Assembly: GCF_035582795.1 (NCBI RefSeq)
Contig: NC_134371.1
Span: 48,835,001 to 48,899,000, forward strand
Reading direction: 5' to 3'
Length of the DNA: 64,000 nucleotides
Origin: Mycteria americana
Lineage: Eukaryota; Chordata; Aves; Ciconiiformes; Ciconiidae
The position numbers and the translations under genes were made by a program. Within the stretch, counting starts at the first letter, position 1, and each line of letters starts with the position of its first letter. Positions 38,043-48,409 of this stretch are shown here, piece by piece. The notes below the pieces were generated by a model. The model saw only the letters and a program-made list of their open reading frames with translations, ran no database searches and had not been told where the DNA came from.

Positions 38043-40065
38043 CTGATATTTGAACAGAAGCATCAACAATCAGTTATGGAAAAAAGAGACATTTTAAGGT
38101 TTTTTAATTATATTCTTCTGCCTTTAAGTAAATAGTGAGTGATAGAATTAGTCCAGCTTAACTGACAGGGTATGCTCACTTTCCTTTCCTCACCAGTATA
38201 ACCTTATTCCAAATACTGTCCTCAATCTGGTACATCTAGATAAGTATGAAGCAGTCTCAATAGGATAACTAGGGCACATAGTTCATGGCAATAAATAGTT
38301 GAGGAAAAGATCTAGCCTCCTTCAGTTTTCTTCATTTTATAAAGCAACAGATACAGCTGAAGAAAGAATGTTTTGTTACGAAAATAACAAATGTTTGCAG
38401 TCTTCTAGGCAAAGCTATTTTACAGCTACACTACTGTCTGCTCTGGTTTACTGAATCTTGTTACAGCTTGAGCTGTTCTCTGCCCTGTGATTCTGCACTT
38501 TCTACTGCATAATAACCGTGTAATACAGTATCTGCATGATAGAACAATTTATCAACTTTAAATCAATTGCTTTCCAAGCTGCGCAGAACTGTAACAAGAT
38601 TTAGTTATACAACATTTTCTTATTCAGCAGACTCACTGTAAAATGCTGTCATTTTAAAAAGACTCCACTGAGAGAGAATATTCCATGAAAGGGTCAAATG
38701 CCTGACTCAATCACTTAGGTTACTTGTTCTTTACACTCCTGTCAGAGTTATTTGTAGTTTCACATTATTTCCTCTCCCCTTCCTCTTATTGGTGTGTAGT
38801 TTTCAGGGCAGATTTACTGGCTACTGGGTATCCAGGACAATGTACTCTCTGATGTATGCTGTCACGCAACAGTATATGGAGAAGACCTAACAAAGAGCAT
38901 ACTTGTTTGTGGATTTCAAACATGGGAACAACAGTTCCATTTATGAGAGCCTACAACAGCTTAATCATTTGAAATAATATCCTCAACAGAGTGCCCTTCT
39001 GCTCACAGTGCAATCATAGAAACTGACTTTAGTAGCTCGTGAGGTTTCTATTCTCCACCCTGGTTGCTGTTTCTTCTGCCACTGTGAAAGCCATTTTTCC
39101 CCCGGTCACCTTCGTAGACCATCTGCATGTACCTTAGATTATCTTATCACAGAAAAAAGGGGGATAGGATATGAACTTATTTTAGTATTATACTAAAATT
39201 CATCATTGACTTCTTGGGGGTGAAAAACATCCCACTGGCTGTTAAGACTCTTCTGTTCACCTGCCCAGACTGGAGCAAAAATGTTGTCAGTAGAAGTTCC
39301 TGATTGCTCACAGGCACCTAGTTTGACACTGTGCTGAACAGCTAGGGCAGCAACAGTCCTGTTGGAGACATACTGAGAGCAGCAAGCAAAAGCAAATGCT
39401 TGATGAGCTTCCTTCTGACAGATACAAACAGGCCTATCCTACATACTCCCTTACAGGACCCTTCCAAGGTGCTCCATCTGTTTCAATCCAGTACAGAGGA
39501 AAAGCAGAGGAATAACCTGGCTTGGGCATCCTATTTCCCCTGCATAATTTCCCCAAGTGCTCCAAAGAATCACAAGGGTGTAATATTGCCTTTGATTTCT
39601 TGCAGGTTCAGCAATTTACTCAGCTGAGTTGCTGCATATTAATTCAACCATTTTTTTGAGATGATAAAGCTAATGTTGGCAATATAAATTCAGGCTGGCA
39701 ACAAATACCGATTAATCCAATTTTTTTTTTTGCATTATGCTTGTAAGTGTGGAGTAGAAAAGATGAATATCTTTAAGTATTTAATGAAGCACATAATATT
39801 AGACCTGTTTCTGTATACAATGCCAGATGATTAAATACCACTTTGTGCACTGTTATGGCACTTTAAATTGAAATACATATTTGCTTTTTCCTGTTTATTT
39901 TTAAAGTGATTACCCCTAACATCATCATCTTCAACACATTTTAACTATATTTTTAATTATGGCATGTGACCATGATGAAAGGTTTTCTTAAAAAACACCA
40001 ATACTCTTATTACAGCCTTATCAGTTTTATTTACTAAAACTTAACTACATGAATATTATATTTAC
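38043..40065 (-). other. PLPPR4: PLPPR4 intron between exons 6 and 7
   Basis: A 2.0-kb intron bounded by gtaaat (40065) and atatcag (38043). It contains an 11-base T run near 39721 and otherwise unique-looking AT-rich sequence. I see no recognisable repeat family or hidden exon in it. Confidence 0.9.
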
Positions 40066-40239
40066 CAAATAGAGAGCAATTCCTCCTCCTATGAGAAAGC
40101 CACAGTAAACATCAACTGGATGATTCTTATACTGGGTGATACGAGTCAGACCACATATAATTCCACAGATGATAAAAGCAAAGACCAAGAGTGGTTTCAG
40201 AAGTTTTGAGGAGTCCGTTAACGTAGAATTGAAGTACAT
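40066..40239 (-). CDS. PLPPR4: PLPPR4 coding exon 6 (C3 motif, TM5 and start of TM6)
   Basis: This exon encodes exactly 58 residues ([14 protein letters not shown] at the start, [12 protein letters not shown] at the end). It has one N-glycosylation sequon (NST), TM5 ([15 protein letters not shown]) and the beginning of TM6. The phosphatase C3 motif (SRxxxxxHxxxD) is present as [12 protein letters not shown]: the Ser is Thr, the nucleophilic His position is Asn, and the Asp is kept. The adjacent His does not occupy the catalytic position. This is the expected pseudophosphatase pattern of the PLPPR branch. The acceptor reads ttttttcaag before ATG at 40239, and this ATG is internal rather than a start. 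The donor is gtaaat at 40065-40060. Both ends are phase 0. Confidence 0.97.
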
Positions 40240-41520
40240 CTTGAAAAAAGAAAGAAATGAAGAAGCAGCTGAAGAAACTTAAATTCACCTAAGAGGACAT
40301 TAATTTCTCGCATTCAATGTTTCTTTCACATGTAGATCACTATTACACAGTAATATTGCAAATAATCAGTTTAATTTTACTTTACAGCCCTGTCAAAATT
40401 TGCTCACTTACTGTAGGAAGATCTGAAATCACAAGGAATGGATTTCCAAAAGCACAGGCAGTGTTGCTTACTGACATCAATTAGGATAAGGATTTTATGC
40501 CTAAATACCGTTCACAGTCAGAGCCTAAATGTTCTGTAAATGTGACTAAGGAGCCACTGCTTCTGAAATACAGAAGCCAGATGTCATGCCAGATGAAAGC
40601 AATAACCTGTTCTAACAAAAGCTACCACCAGATGCTTTAGAAAGCCATTTCTCAACTGCGGGCCACAATGTCAGGGAGGTCACAAAGATTAAGTGGAGGT
40701 GGTTCATCAGTATTATTCCAAATTTTGGCCTTTCCCTGGGCAGAATAAATACTGGCAAGCTCCCAGCACATGCACAATTCCATTATCTAATTTGATTAAC
40801 TGGTTGTTATTGTTGTTGTTTTCCTCTGATTTTTACAGCATGAGTGATGGAATTACTTTTTTTTTTTTTTTTAAACTTTAAGTAAGTGGTCACTCATACA
40901 AACACTGTAGCCCATACTGAAGAAATGTCATTGGTCAGATGTGGAAAATTGGCTGTAATCACTGCAGCATGTCCTACAATTCCCTGCTAGTTACTGATGG
41001 TTTTTATTCACTTGCTTTGCAGTAGCACCTTGGAGGCCTCTGGGAGTGATTGTGCCAGTTCATCCATGCTGCAATTCTATGGAGGTCAAATGAAACTACA
41101 TCACATAAATGTTTGTTCCTTAATGCCTCAAGTTTAAAGGCAGCGAGTCAAGTGAAGACACCAATAAAGAAAAAGGCAGAAGGCATAAAGGTTAATTTGA
41201 ATGGTAAGTCAAAATATCACCCTGTAAGACAGATAAGCACTGCATTTTATATGTAAATAATATGAGGCATCAAACATACTTTAACATTACACTTTTTGTT
41301 GCTTCTTAACAACGGATGTGAAGCAGTTGAATCTTTTCTGTATTCTTAATAGAACTGGTTTTATTTTAGCTTTAGTAGTTTTATTTTGCTTTCAAACTGG
41401 GAGGATAAAAACTTACATCCATCCAGGATATCCAGGCAACACATCACTTTACAATATACAGCAAATGACTTTCTGACTTTTGTCTTGTATAAGTGAAAAT
41501 GAACAGAGGTGGTTACTCAC
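40240..41520 (-). other. PLPPR4: PLPPR4 intron between exons 5 and 6
   Basis: A 1.3-kb intron bounded by gtgagt (41520) and ttcaag (40240). It holds a short TTG/TTA microsatellite at about 40805-40821 and a T run ending near 40872. Nothing coding was recognised. Confidence 0.9.
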
Positions 41521-41578
41521 CGAAATGTACACTGCTGCAAAGGCTGCCAGGGTGGCATGTTGAGAAGGGAATGACTTT
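41521..41578 (-). CDS. PLPPR4: PLPPR4 coding exon 5 (58-base micro-exon, C2 motif, TM4)
   Basis: This short exon was identified from splice signals and protein conservation. It completes the Arg codon and encodes 19 residues, KSFPSQHATLAAFAAVYIS. It contains the C2 motif as PSQH in place of the PSGH-type motif of active enzymes; the histidine is kept but the glycine is replaced by Gln. The start of TM4 follows (ATLAAFAAVYIS). The acceptor reads cttggcag before AAAGTC at 41578. The donor is gtgagt at 41520-41515, after TCG. The exon ends in phase 0 and joins ATGTACTTC of the next exon. Its length is what phase continuity between its neighbours requires. Confidence 0.96.
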
Positions 41579-43180
41579 CTGCCAAGGAAGGATACTCAAA
41601 TTATGCTTCTCAGTTCAAATACACTGTGCTAGTGTTCACTTGAAAAAAACACTGGGTGGTACAGTCATTTTCAGCTTATACTTCCCAAGCAATATATGAT
41701 CGATCAGTAACATTTAATTTCTAAATTTCTTTTCTATAATCTGGAGAAAGGGCCAATGTTAATGAAATGCCTTTGTTTTGAAGTAAATATTTAGCATGAA
41801 ATTCTTTTTGTGTACTAAGAAAAGTGTGTGTACTAAGAGAACAGTGGGAACAAGCTAAACACTGAATGCTTGATTGAGAGAAATATCTATACATTTATTT
41901 CTATAAATAAATGTCCATAATAACTTTTCAGTAAGTACCTAATTATACAACTTATTTAATGCATGAACCTTGATCTTATGATTATTCTCACTGACTTCAC
42001 TTGGACTCTTTTCAAAGTAAGGACTCAGACACTTTGATAATCAGGCCCTAACTTCAGCAACTGAATTCATCATCTTTGTGCACCTGTTTTATTGCTCTAA
42101 TAATGGGGGGATGACAGGGTGACATTCTTCTCCAAGACAGGCAAACTACATCTTTATTTGCTATGTCTTCAGGTTTATTTTTTAAATTTTAAACTGTGTG
42201 AGACAGTAGGCAATATCAGGTCTGTCCTTGAAATTGCTGAGGGCCTCCCACTCCCATTGAAAACCTGGGGACTTGAATGATGTGGACTGGGTCTTGAGTA
42301 TCTAACTACAGATATGAAAATGAAAAGTGACAGCTTAGCTTCTACTTCTCTGAACAAGAAAAAGAGGCTTTGTGTAAGTAGCAGCTACACAGAACCATCA
42401 CATGAGGCCCTCTAACATTTTAACATTTTTCATCTTATAGACCCATTTCAATCCTCTAAAAACAAGAAAGTAAAACTGATGGGAACATGAAGGAGAGATT
42501 TTTATACAGTAGAGGGAAAAACTTAGCTGGGGGTGGATTCAGTAACACCTATTCTATGGCAGACATCTAGTTCATAGCCTGTAGAAGCTCTAAAAAACTT
42601 TAATGACCTCTGAGCTCTAAAAGTGAGTAAGATGCAGTGAAGATGTATAGCAGTTTATATCTGTACATTTATCTCCTTAAAATGGCATGGACTGTAATGT
42701 AATGTGCTGGCTGTCTTGGTAAAGAAGGGTATGTCTATCTTATAGCCACAGCAGCTGCATTCACCGGAGAAAGCTCAGCTTGGGATAAATACTTGAACAA
42801 TCATTCAGCTTCGCAGATGGGTCTTGCCACCCTAACTGGGCTCCATGTGTATCCATTTTCCTAGCAGCACCTGAGTTAGCTAGTTTAAAATAGCAAAGAC
42901 TGAAACATAGTCCTTTACCTTTAGACAAAGACATTTTTCTGCAAAGCAGCAGAGTCTACTTTCTAAATTTCTTTCCTGTGCATTTTGCCTTGTCTGTTCT
43001 AAATAATTCATTGGCAATTAAATGTGTACATGTAGTCCAGTGGGAATGCCACACTGCTGACCTGAATTTGAGCCCATGGCTCCAGCAGGTTCATGACTCT
43101 AGTCAAGATGAAATCAGCACGATTCCTTTTTCATTTCTAAAGACAGACCTAAATTCTTATTCTTATTCTTCTTTTTTCTT

Positions 43181-43196
43181 CCCCCCCCCCCCCCCC
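43181..43196 (+). repeat. C16 homopolymer with pyrimidine tract
   Basis: Sixteen C preceded by a T/C-rich tract (ttattcttcttttttctt). In the PLPPR4 transcript this is a G16 run followed by a purine tract. Confidence 0.95.
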
Positions 43197-43750
43197 AACA
43201 AACCTTTCGCAAATAGTATCCCTGGGGAACAAGTTCAGGGTTGAGGACAGGAGGATAAAGACACAAAAAAATGTAAATGTTTATAACGGCTAATAAACTC
43301 CTTTACTCTATGCAGGTTTTAGCAGAAGCATAAATCTACTTACAGTCTCTGTGCAGCTAATGTGTTGATTTGATTCTATGAACTTTAGTACCACTCAGAA
43401 CTTAACTTTAATTTGATGGCATTTTTATAGTATATAAGGTGTGTCACTATGCAAGAGTCAATTTTCTCTTTATCCTATTTTCTCTTCATATGCTTTCAGG
43501 GCAAGCACAGCATGTTACAGACTAAATACACTCTGTGTACTCTCTAATTGTGACACTGCTTTTGTTCTTCTATTTGTTATCTTTTAATCTAAAATGAAAA
43601 TAAACCAAGCTAAAAATATGTAGCCTTTTTGTATGGCTCTGTATTGAAAAGGTGAGCAAAGGTCTCAAAGAAAACATGTCCTGAACTCAGATGACAGTGT
43701 ATCACTCTAAATGCTCATGCATGAGGATGTGTAGAGGGAGAACAACGATG

Positions 43751-43786
43751 AGAGAGAGTCATACTGAGAGAGAGAGTCATACTGAG
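43751..43786 (+). repeat. Perfect 18-base tandem duplication
   Basis: agagagagtcatactgag is repeated head-to-tail twice with no mismatch (43751-43768 and 43769-43786) in the intron between exons 4 and 5. Confidence 0.9.
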
Positions 43787-46300
43787 TCAGAACGTCAGAA
43801 ATGATAGAGGATAGAGAACTCACTGGAGATCTGAATAGAAATGACTGAAAAGGCTCTTTGAAGATAAATAGAGGAAAAGATGGACAAAGGAAACCACTGG
43901 ATATTTAGGGATGTTGCAGAAAATGACTTCATATAATCAGCTGGATAATTATGTGTTCTTGTCTATACTTTTCATAGAGGAGTCTAGAGGCAAATTTCTG
44001 GAGCCAAAGTTTCTGGGAAGTACAAATAAATCATGAAGGCCATTAGCAATCTCAGAAGAACAAATCCCTTACAAGCTGAAATTATTGAAGTCAAATTAAC
44101 CTCCTGGGCTGGAGAAGTTATACCATAACTCTTATAGTAGATGACTGGAGGAAGTATTGAACCAGTAGCAAGTGCTGATCGCTTTGGTGAAGTTGAGACA
44201 GGCATAAGGAAGCAACAATTTAATAAAGGAAAAATGCAATAAAATTCAATTAAGGGGAAAGTGAGGGTGGTGCCAGAATATTATAGATCACCAAATGTAT
44301 CTTCTATGATGGGAATAAATTTGAGATATCAATATATGGTCATCTTCCTAAAGAAACAGAAACACACAAAAACTGATTGCTTAGTCTTCATGTGTTACAA
44401 CTAATTTTGCTGCTTTTTGGAAGTGATGATATTTAAACTTAGGAGTGATCAGCGTTTTTGGAATGGCTACAGGCAGTCAATTCACAGCAGTAGGCATATT
44501 ATTTGAGATGATAATGAAATTAATGAGATGCAATCATGAAAATTTTTCTGCCTGCTCACGTGTAAAGCAACACCAATTTCCCTGGGACACCATGTAGGTG
44601 CAAGACACCGCTTGCAAGCATCAGGCTTCAATGGCAGTATGCCAGTAACAGCAAATGGTTATGGGAAAAGAGACAGTGAGGTGAAGGCTGATATAGTAAT
44701 TCTGGTTATGCCTTTCACCAAAATTATTGTCACCAAATTATATGGGCCAAATAGAGCTACAATCCTTCATTCCAGCTCCGGAGCATGCCCACATACATAA
44801 ATTGAAAAGATATGGCAAATTAATCAATGCTAATTATGAGTCTTGGCGCACTAGACATATTTAAGACCAAATATATCAAATAACTGAGGGTTTTTAAACA
44901 TCAGTGAATTGGTTTGTCCCAGTGAAAGGAGACAGATTACTGGAGATTTGCTGGAAGATACTTACAAAGTGAATGATTTCATGATTCCCAAGTGCGTCAA
45001 CCATTGAAATAAATGGAAAAGCAAACAAACCGGGGGAGAGGTGCCTTAATATATAGACAGAACATTTTAATAATATCCATGTGACAAAAATGTAATGCCA
45101 TGAGGCATAAAGTTAAAACAGAAGCTAGCATCTGGGGCTGCATACAGAACAAGAAAGGAGTGCAAAGCTTTAGTGAAGTGGATGTGACAGAAGCAACACA
45201 GCTTCACGTCTACTAATCAGGTACACAGAGAAATTATGCAGCTGAGTCAGAGACAGAAATTGTAGTTATTCCAAGCATTCTATAATTTTGCTGTAACTTT
45301 TTTGGAGAGCAGGAGATTTAAAAAAGCACCAGAATTTTGAAGGACTGCAAAACATTCAAACATTCAATGACTAATAGGCAATAAAGGTTAACCTAGTTTG
45401 GAAAAGATATGGAAGACTACCATTGTATTCAGTGAAGAGCTTCATGATTTCTCAGTAGTGTAGTGCTTATATTTAGGACACTTCATACTAATGAAGTCCT
45501 TGAACTAACGACGAGCAGATGTATCGGAACAGTACAAAGTACTGAGTTATACCTTCAGATTCCTTGTTTAAATCTATGACCTGTCATCAGTAATTGCATT
45601 ATCACTATTTTATCACATTGAGTTTGTGTAAAATAAGATATATAGTCTGGTTTATATCTCGACTGATATGCATGTCCAAAACCTGCTATTATAAACAATA
45701 TTAATTTCTCTCCTGGCTATCTAAGTAGGGAGGCTAAAGACTAAATGATCAAGGAGGATAAACCACCAGTTAGAAATACCATGAAAGAAAAGGCATGTGT
45801 TTGGGAACAAACAGATTTGCACTGTTGTGGTCTTTCCTCTAATAAAGGGATTTTTTCAATGCTGTTAATATAAAAAACTTAATTAGAGAAACAGAAAACA
45901 AATAAACTCCTCCAACAAATCCCCAAAACAAGCCTCACAAACTAAGACCAAAATGCCAGAACAGTAATGTATGTTATACAGAGGTCTCAGATAAAGTACT
46001 TGGGTGACTTCTTCCCCTGCCTGTTATGGGGAACTTACCCAGACCCCACTGGGAAAAGCAGTAGAAGCTATACATATTAATAATTGTATAGGAAATTGTC
46101 TCCTTTGAAAGAGGGAAAATAGCTACTAATGACTGTGCTTCGGAATCTGACAAAATCTTCCAAGGCCCACTGTTGGCCTAATATCTTTATACAGAAAATT
46201 GAACATCACTAAAAGACACTTATGCTCTCACCTTTGTTACAAAAAACTGACAAAACTCATTCAGACTTTAACTAGAAAAAAAATCTTGAAACTGGGACAG

Positions 46301-46323
46301 AAAATAAAAAATAAAAAATAAAA
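46301..46323 (+). repeat. AAAAAT-type short tandem repeat
   Basis: Three to four units of the pattern aaaaat, lying about 30 bases on the intron side of the exon 4 donor (donor at 46355-46350). In the transcript it is a T-rich tract just downstream of that splice site. Confidence 0.85.
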
Positions 46324-46355
46324 TGAATACTTAAAAATGTACACAATGAACCAAC

Positions 46356-46551
46356 CTTCCAGCATTGATAATATTGAGATCAGCTCCTGAGCAAATATCT
46401 TCCACAACATATGAATTCTCTGAGCAGGATACATTTAAGGATGTATAGTTAGGCTTGCAAACAGTCAGGAAATATGGTGCCTGATATCCTGTTGATAGCT
46501 GTATAATATCAGTAACAAGAGCAGTAGAACAAAGACCAAACACATGAACAC
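46356..46551 (-). CDS. PLPPR4: PLPPR4 coding exon 4 (TM3 and glycosylated extracellular loop)
   Basis: This 196-base exon completes a Gly codon, encodes 64 residues and ends with two bases of an Arg codon. It holds TM3 ([18 protein letters not shown]) and the large extracellular loop. The loop carries two N-glycosylation sequons, NYT and NVS, and several cysteines likely to form disulphides. The phosphatase C1 motif (KxxxxxxRP in active lipid phosphate phosphatases) sits here as QLSTGYQAP: the lysine is Gln and the arginine is Ala, so substrate-phosphate binding should be lost. The acceptor is tttcctag before GTGTTCATG. The donor is gttggt at 46355-46350. The AG|A arginine codon bridges to the next exon, giving NAGRKSFPSQH. 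Confidence 0.97.
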
Positions 46552-48279
46552 CTAGGAAAGAAATCAATAGAGTTTGTTAACTTTATTATATGCATAAATT
46601 AGATTAATTCATTCTGACAAAATACATTCAATGGAATTCTGGTTGCTTGTGTCATTGGACTTGAGAGAATTTAACTGAAGATGTATTTTTTTTTAATGAA
46701 AGCTTATTGCAAAGTTGAATTCTTTAATGTAAAAAATTAAGATTATTTATGCTTGTTTCTTCCTCTTGATACTTAACATTTCGTTTTGATGGCTTGATGT
46801 CCTCCAACATCTTTTCATAAAAGTGAACTACACTGGAGCTGCTTCAATTTGGAAAGCAGTTTTCTGAACTGACTAAAGGACAGCCAACTATTAGAGGAGA
46901 GCATATGTGCTCATCCAGTCCTTGGCCTTGCCCACTGGGATACAGGCTTTTAATAACATGGGCAGCTGCCCATTAGATCACTGCTTGGAGGACCTGTTCT
47001 GTTTTACCACCAGGGACCTATCATCTGGCAATAACTGTGGCTACCTTCACACCTCTGATATTTCTTGAGCACCAAGTCCTTGCCATGAGTCCATATATTT
47101 AAGTCTTTTTGGTAATTGATCAATGTTTCTGTCTGGTTAATAATGCCAAATTCACAAGGCAGTTGAAGTAAATGCAATTGTCTTACTGAGCATTTTCAAC
47201 TGCTTTTCCCCTAAAGATTTACCTCTAATTCCCTACTTGTATTCATAGAAATATATTTATTTTTCATCTTAAAATTGAAAGAATGCTGAAGTCATTAAAA
47301 TATGAAAGAAACTGCAAATTCAGAGTATGAATCAAGAATGACATTCATGCATCTTTGAGCTTGTCTTTTTTGGTGACGGAATGGGATGCCATACAGGAGA
47401 AGTGGAGAGCATGGGGCATCTTTACAGTCCTCCTTGCTGATGTTGTAATCTACCACCCCTCTGCCCACTTCCTCACTGCTGCTCTTAAGAGGATGCTTTA
47501 CTGGTCATAGACTGTATAACTTCTCCTGCCATTATCTCCCTGCTTGCCAGACTACAGAAACCTAGTGTATAGTCCTCCTACCAGGTTTGGAGTCCACTGT
47601 CCTGCAGGTTCTCTTTGCCTAGGCTGCCCCCTCTAATTAAAGATTTCTGGAACAGAGAAAACCTTTCCTTTAGGCACTCATTGGTAGAGGAAATTAACTG
47701 TAAGAAGGGGAATAAAGTCCAGTTGCCTTTTCAAGTTCAGTTTTCATAAATGACAATTTAAACAAAGTAAAATAAAACAATTCAACATGTTCCTCTCTAT
47801 CATTAGGTTGCCACATTCTAGCCCTTTTTCAAGAGGTAGATAAACACATCCCAGAAAAAGAATGTCAAATCTACTGACAGTTTCTGACAAGTTTTTACTG
47901 TCATGCTGAATACTGTGTCAGGTGGGTTGAATCCTTATGAGGCACTGAAGAAAGGCAGGGGAAACTATACACTGAAACCATTAAAAGGAAGCCAGCTCAA
48001 GGTGGGCAGAGAAGGAAAAACAAATTATTCTTTTAGAAACACTGACAACAGTGCAGGAGAGGAAAGGGAAAACGAAGAGTGTCGATGCTGCATTACTGAA
48101 TATGGGGCTGCTCTGTTGCTCCATTTGACAGTTTCTTCTCGCATTTTCTGGCAGAAGAAGATCTATGCCAGTGACAGCCCTGCACTGTTCTGAAAGGCTG
48201 TTTCAGAGAAGGAAACCTGCATGGTGAAAATTGAATGTATATGGCAAGCTCTTCTTTGTGACTAACATTTGAAACCCAC
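46552..48279 (-). other. PLPPR4: PLPPR4 intron between exons 3 and 4
   Basis: A 1.7-kb intron bounded by gtgggt (48279) and tttcctag (46552). The plus-strand open frame of 96 codons at 47903-48193 shows no resemblance to a protein I know. Nothing else was recognised. Confidence 0.9.
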
Positions 48280-48409
48280 CAACAAATCTGACAGCTCTTC
48301 TAAGAAAAGAATTGAAGTTGCATCCTCCTGCATTAATATTGGCCTCTGTTCCAATCCCATTTCTTCTTTTGGACAGGCAACAGTAGAGAATTCCTTCTCC
48401 TATCATTAT
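48280..48409 (-). CDS. PLPPR4: PLPPR4 coding exon 3 (end of TM2, first cytoplasmic loop)
   Basis: This 130-base exon encodes 43 residues plus the first base of a glycine codon ([16 protein letters not shown] at its start, [10 protein letters not shown] at its end). It completes TM2 and supplies the basic, Gly/Asn-rich cytoplasmic loop ([17 protein letters not shown]) that is very strongly conserved among PLPPR4 proteins. The acceptor reads ttgcag before ATAATG at 48409. The donor is gtgggt after the G at 48280. It starts in phase 0 and ends in phase 1; the split Gly codon G|GT is completed by the first two bases of the exon at 46551. The open frame runs on past the donor, but the protein match stops exactly at the splice site, which supports the boundary. 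Confidence 0.96.

Larger units (their letters stand above)
41579..46355 (-). other. PLPPR4: PLPPR4 intron between exons 4 and 5
   Basis: A 4.8-kb intron bounded by gttggt (46355) and ttggcag (41579). It contains a run of 16 C at 43181-43196 next to a T/C-rich tract, a perfect 18-base tandem duplication at 43751-43786, and an A-rich AAAAAT repeat at 46301-46323 close to the donor. No exon or mobile-element family was recognised. Confidence 0.9.

Noticed and set aside
40237..40239. ATG at the start of exon 6 as a translation start
   Set aside because: A strong acceptor (ttttttcaag) immediately precedes it, and upstream exons join in phase, so this Met is internal.
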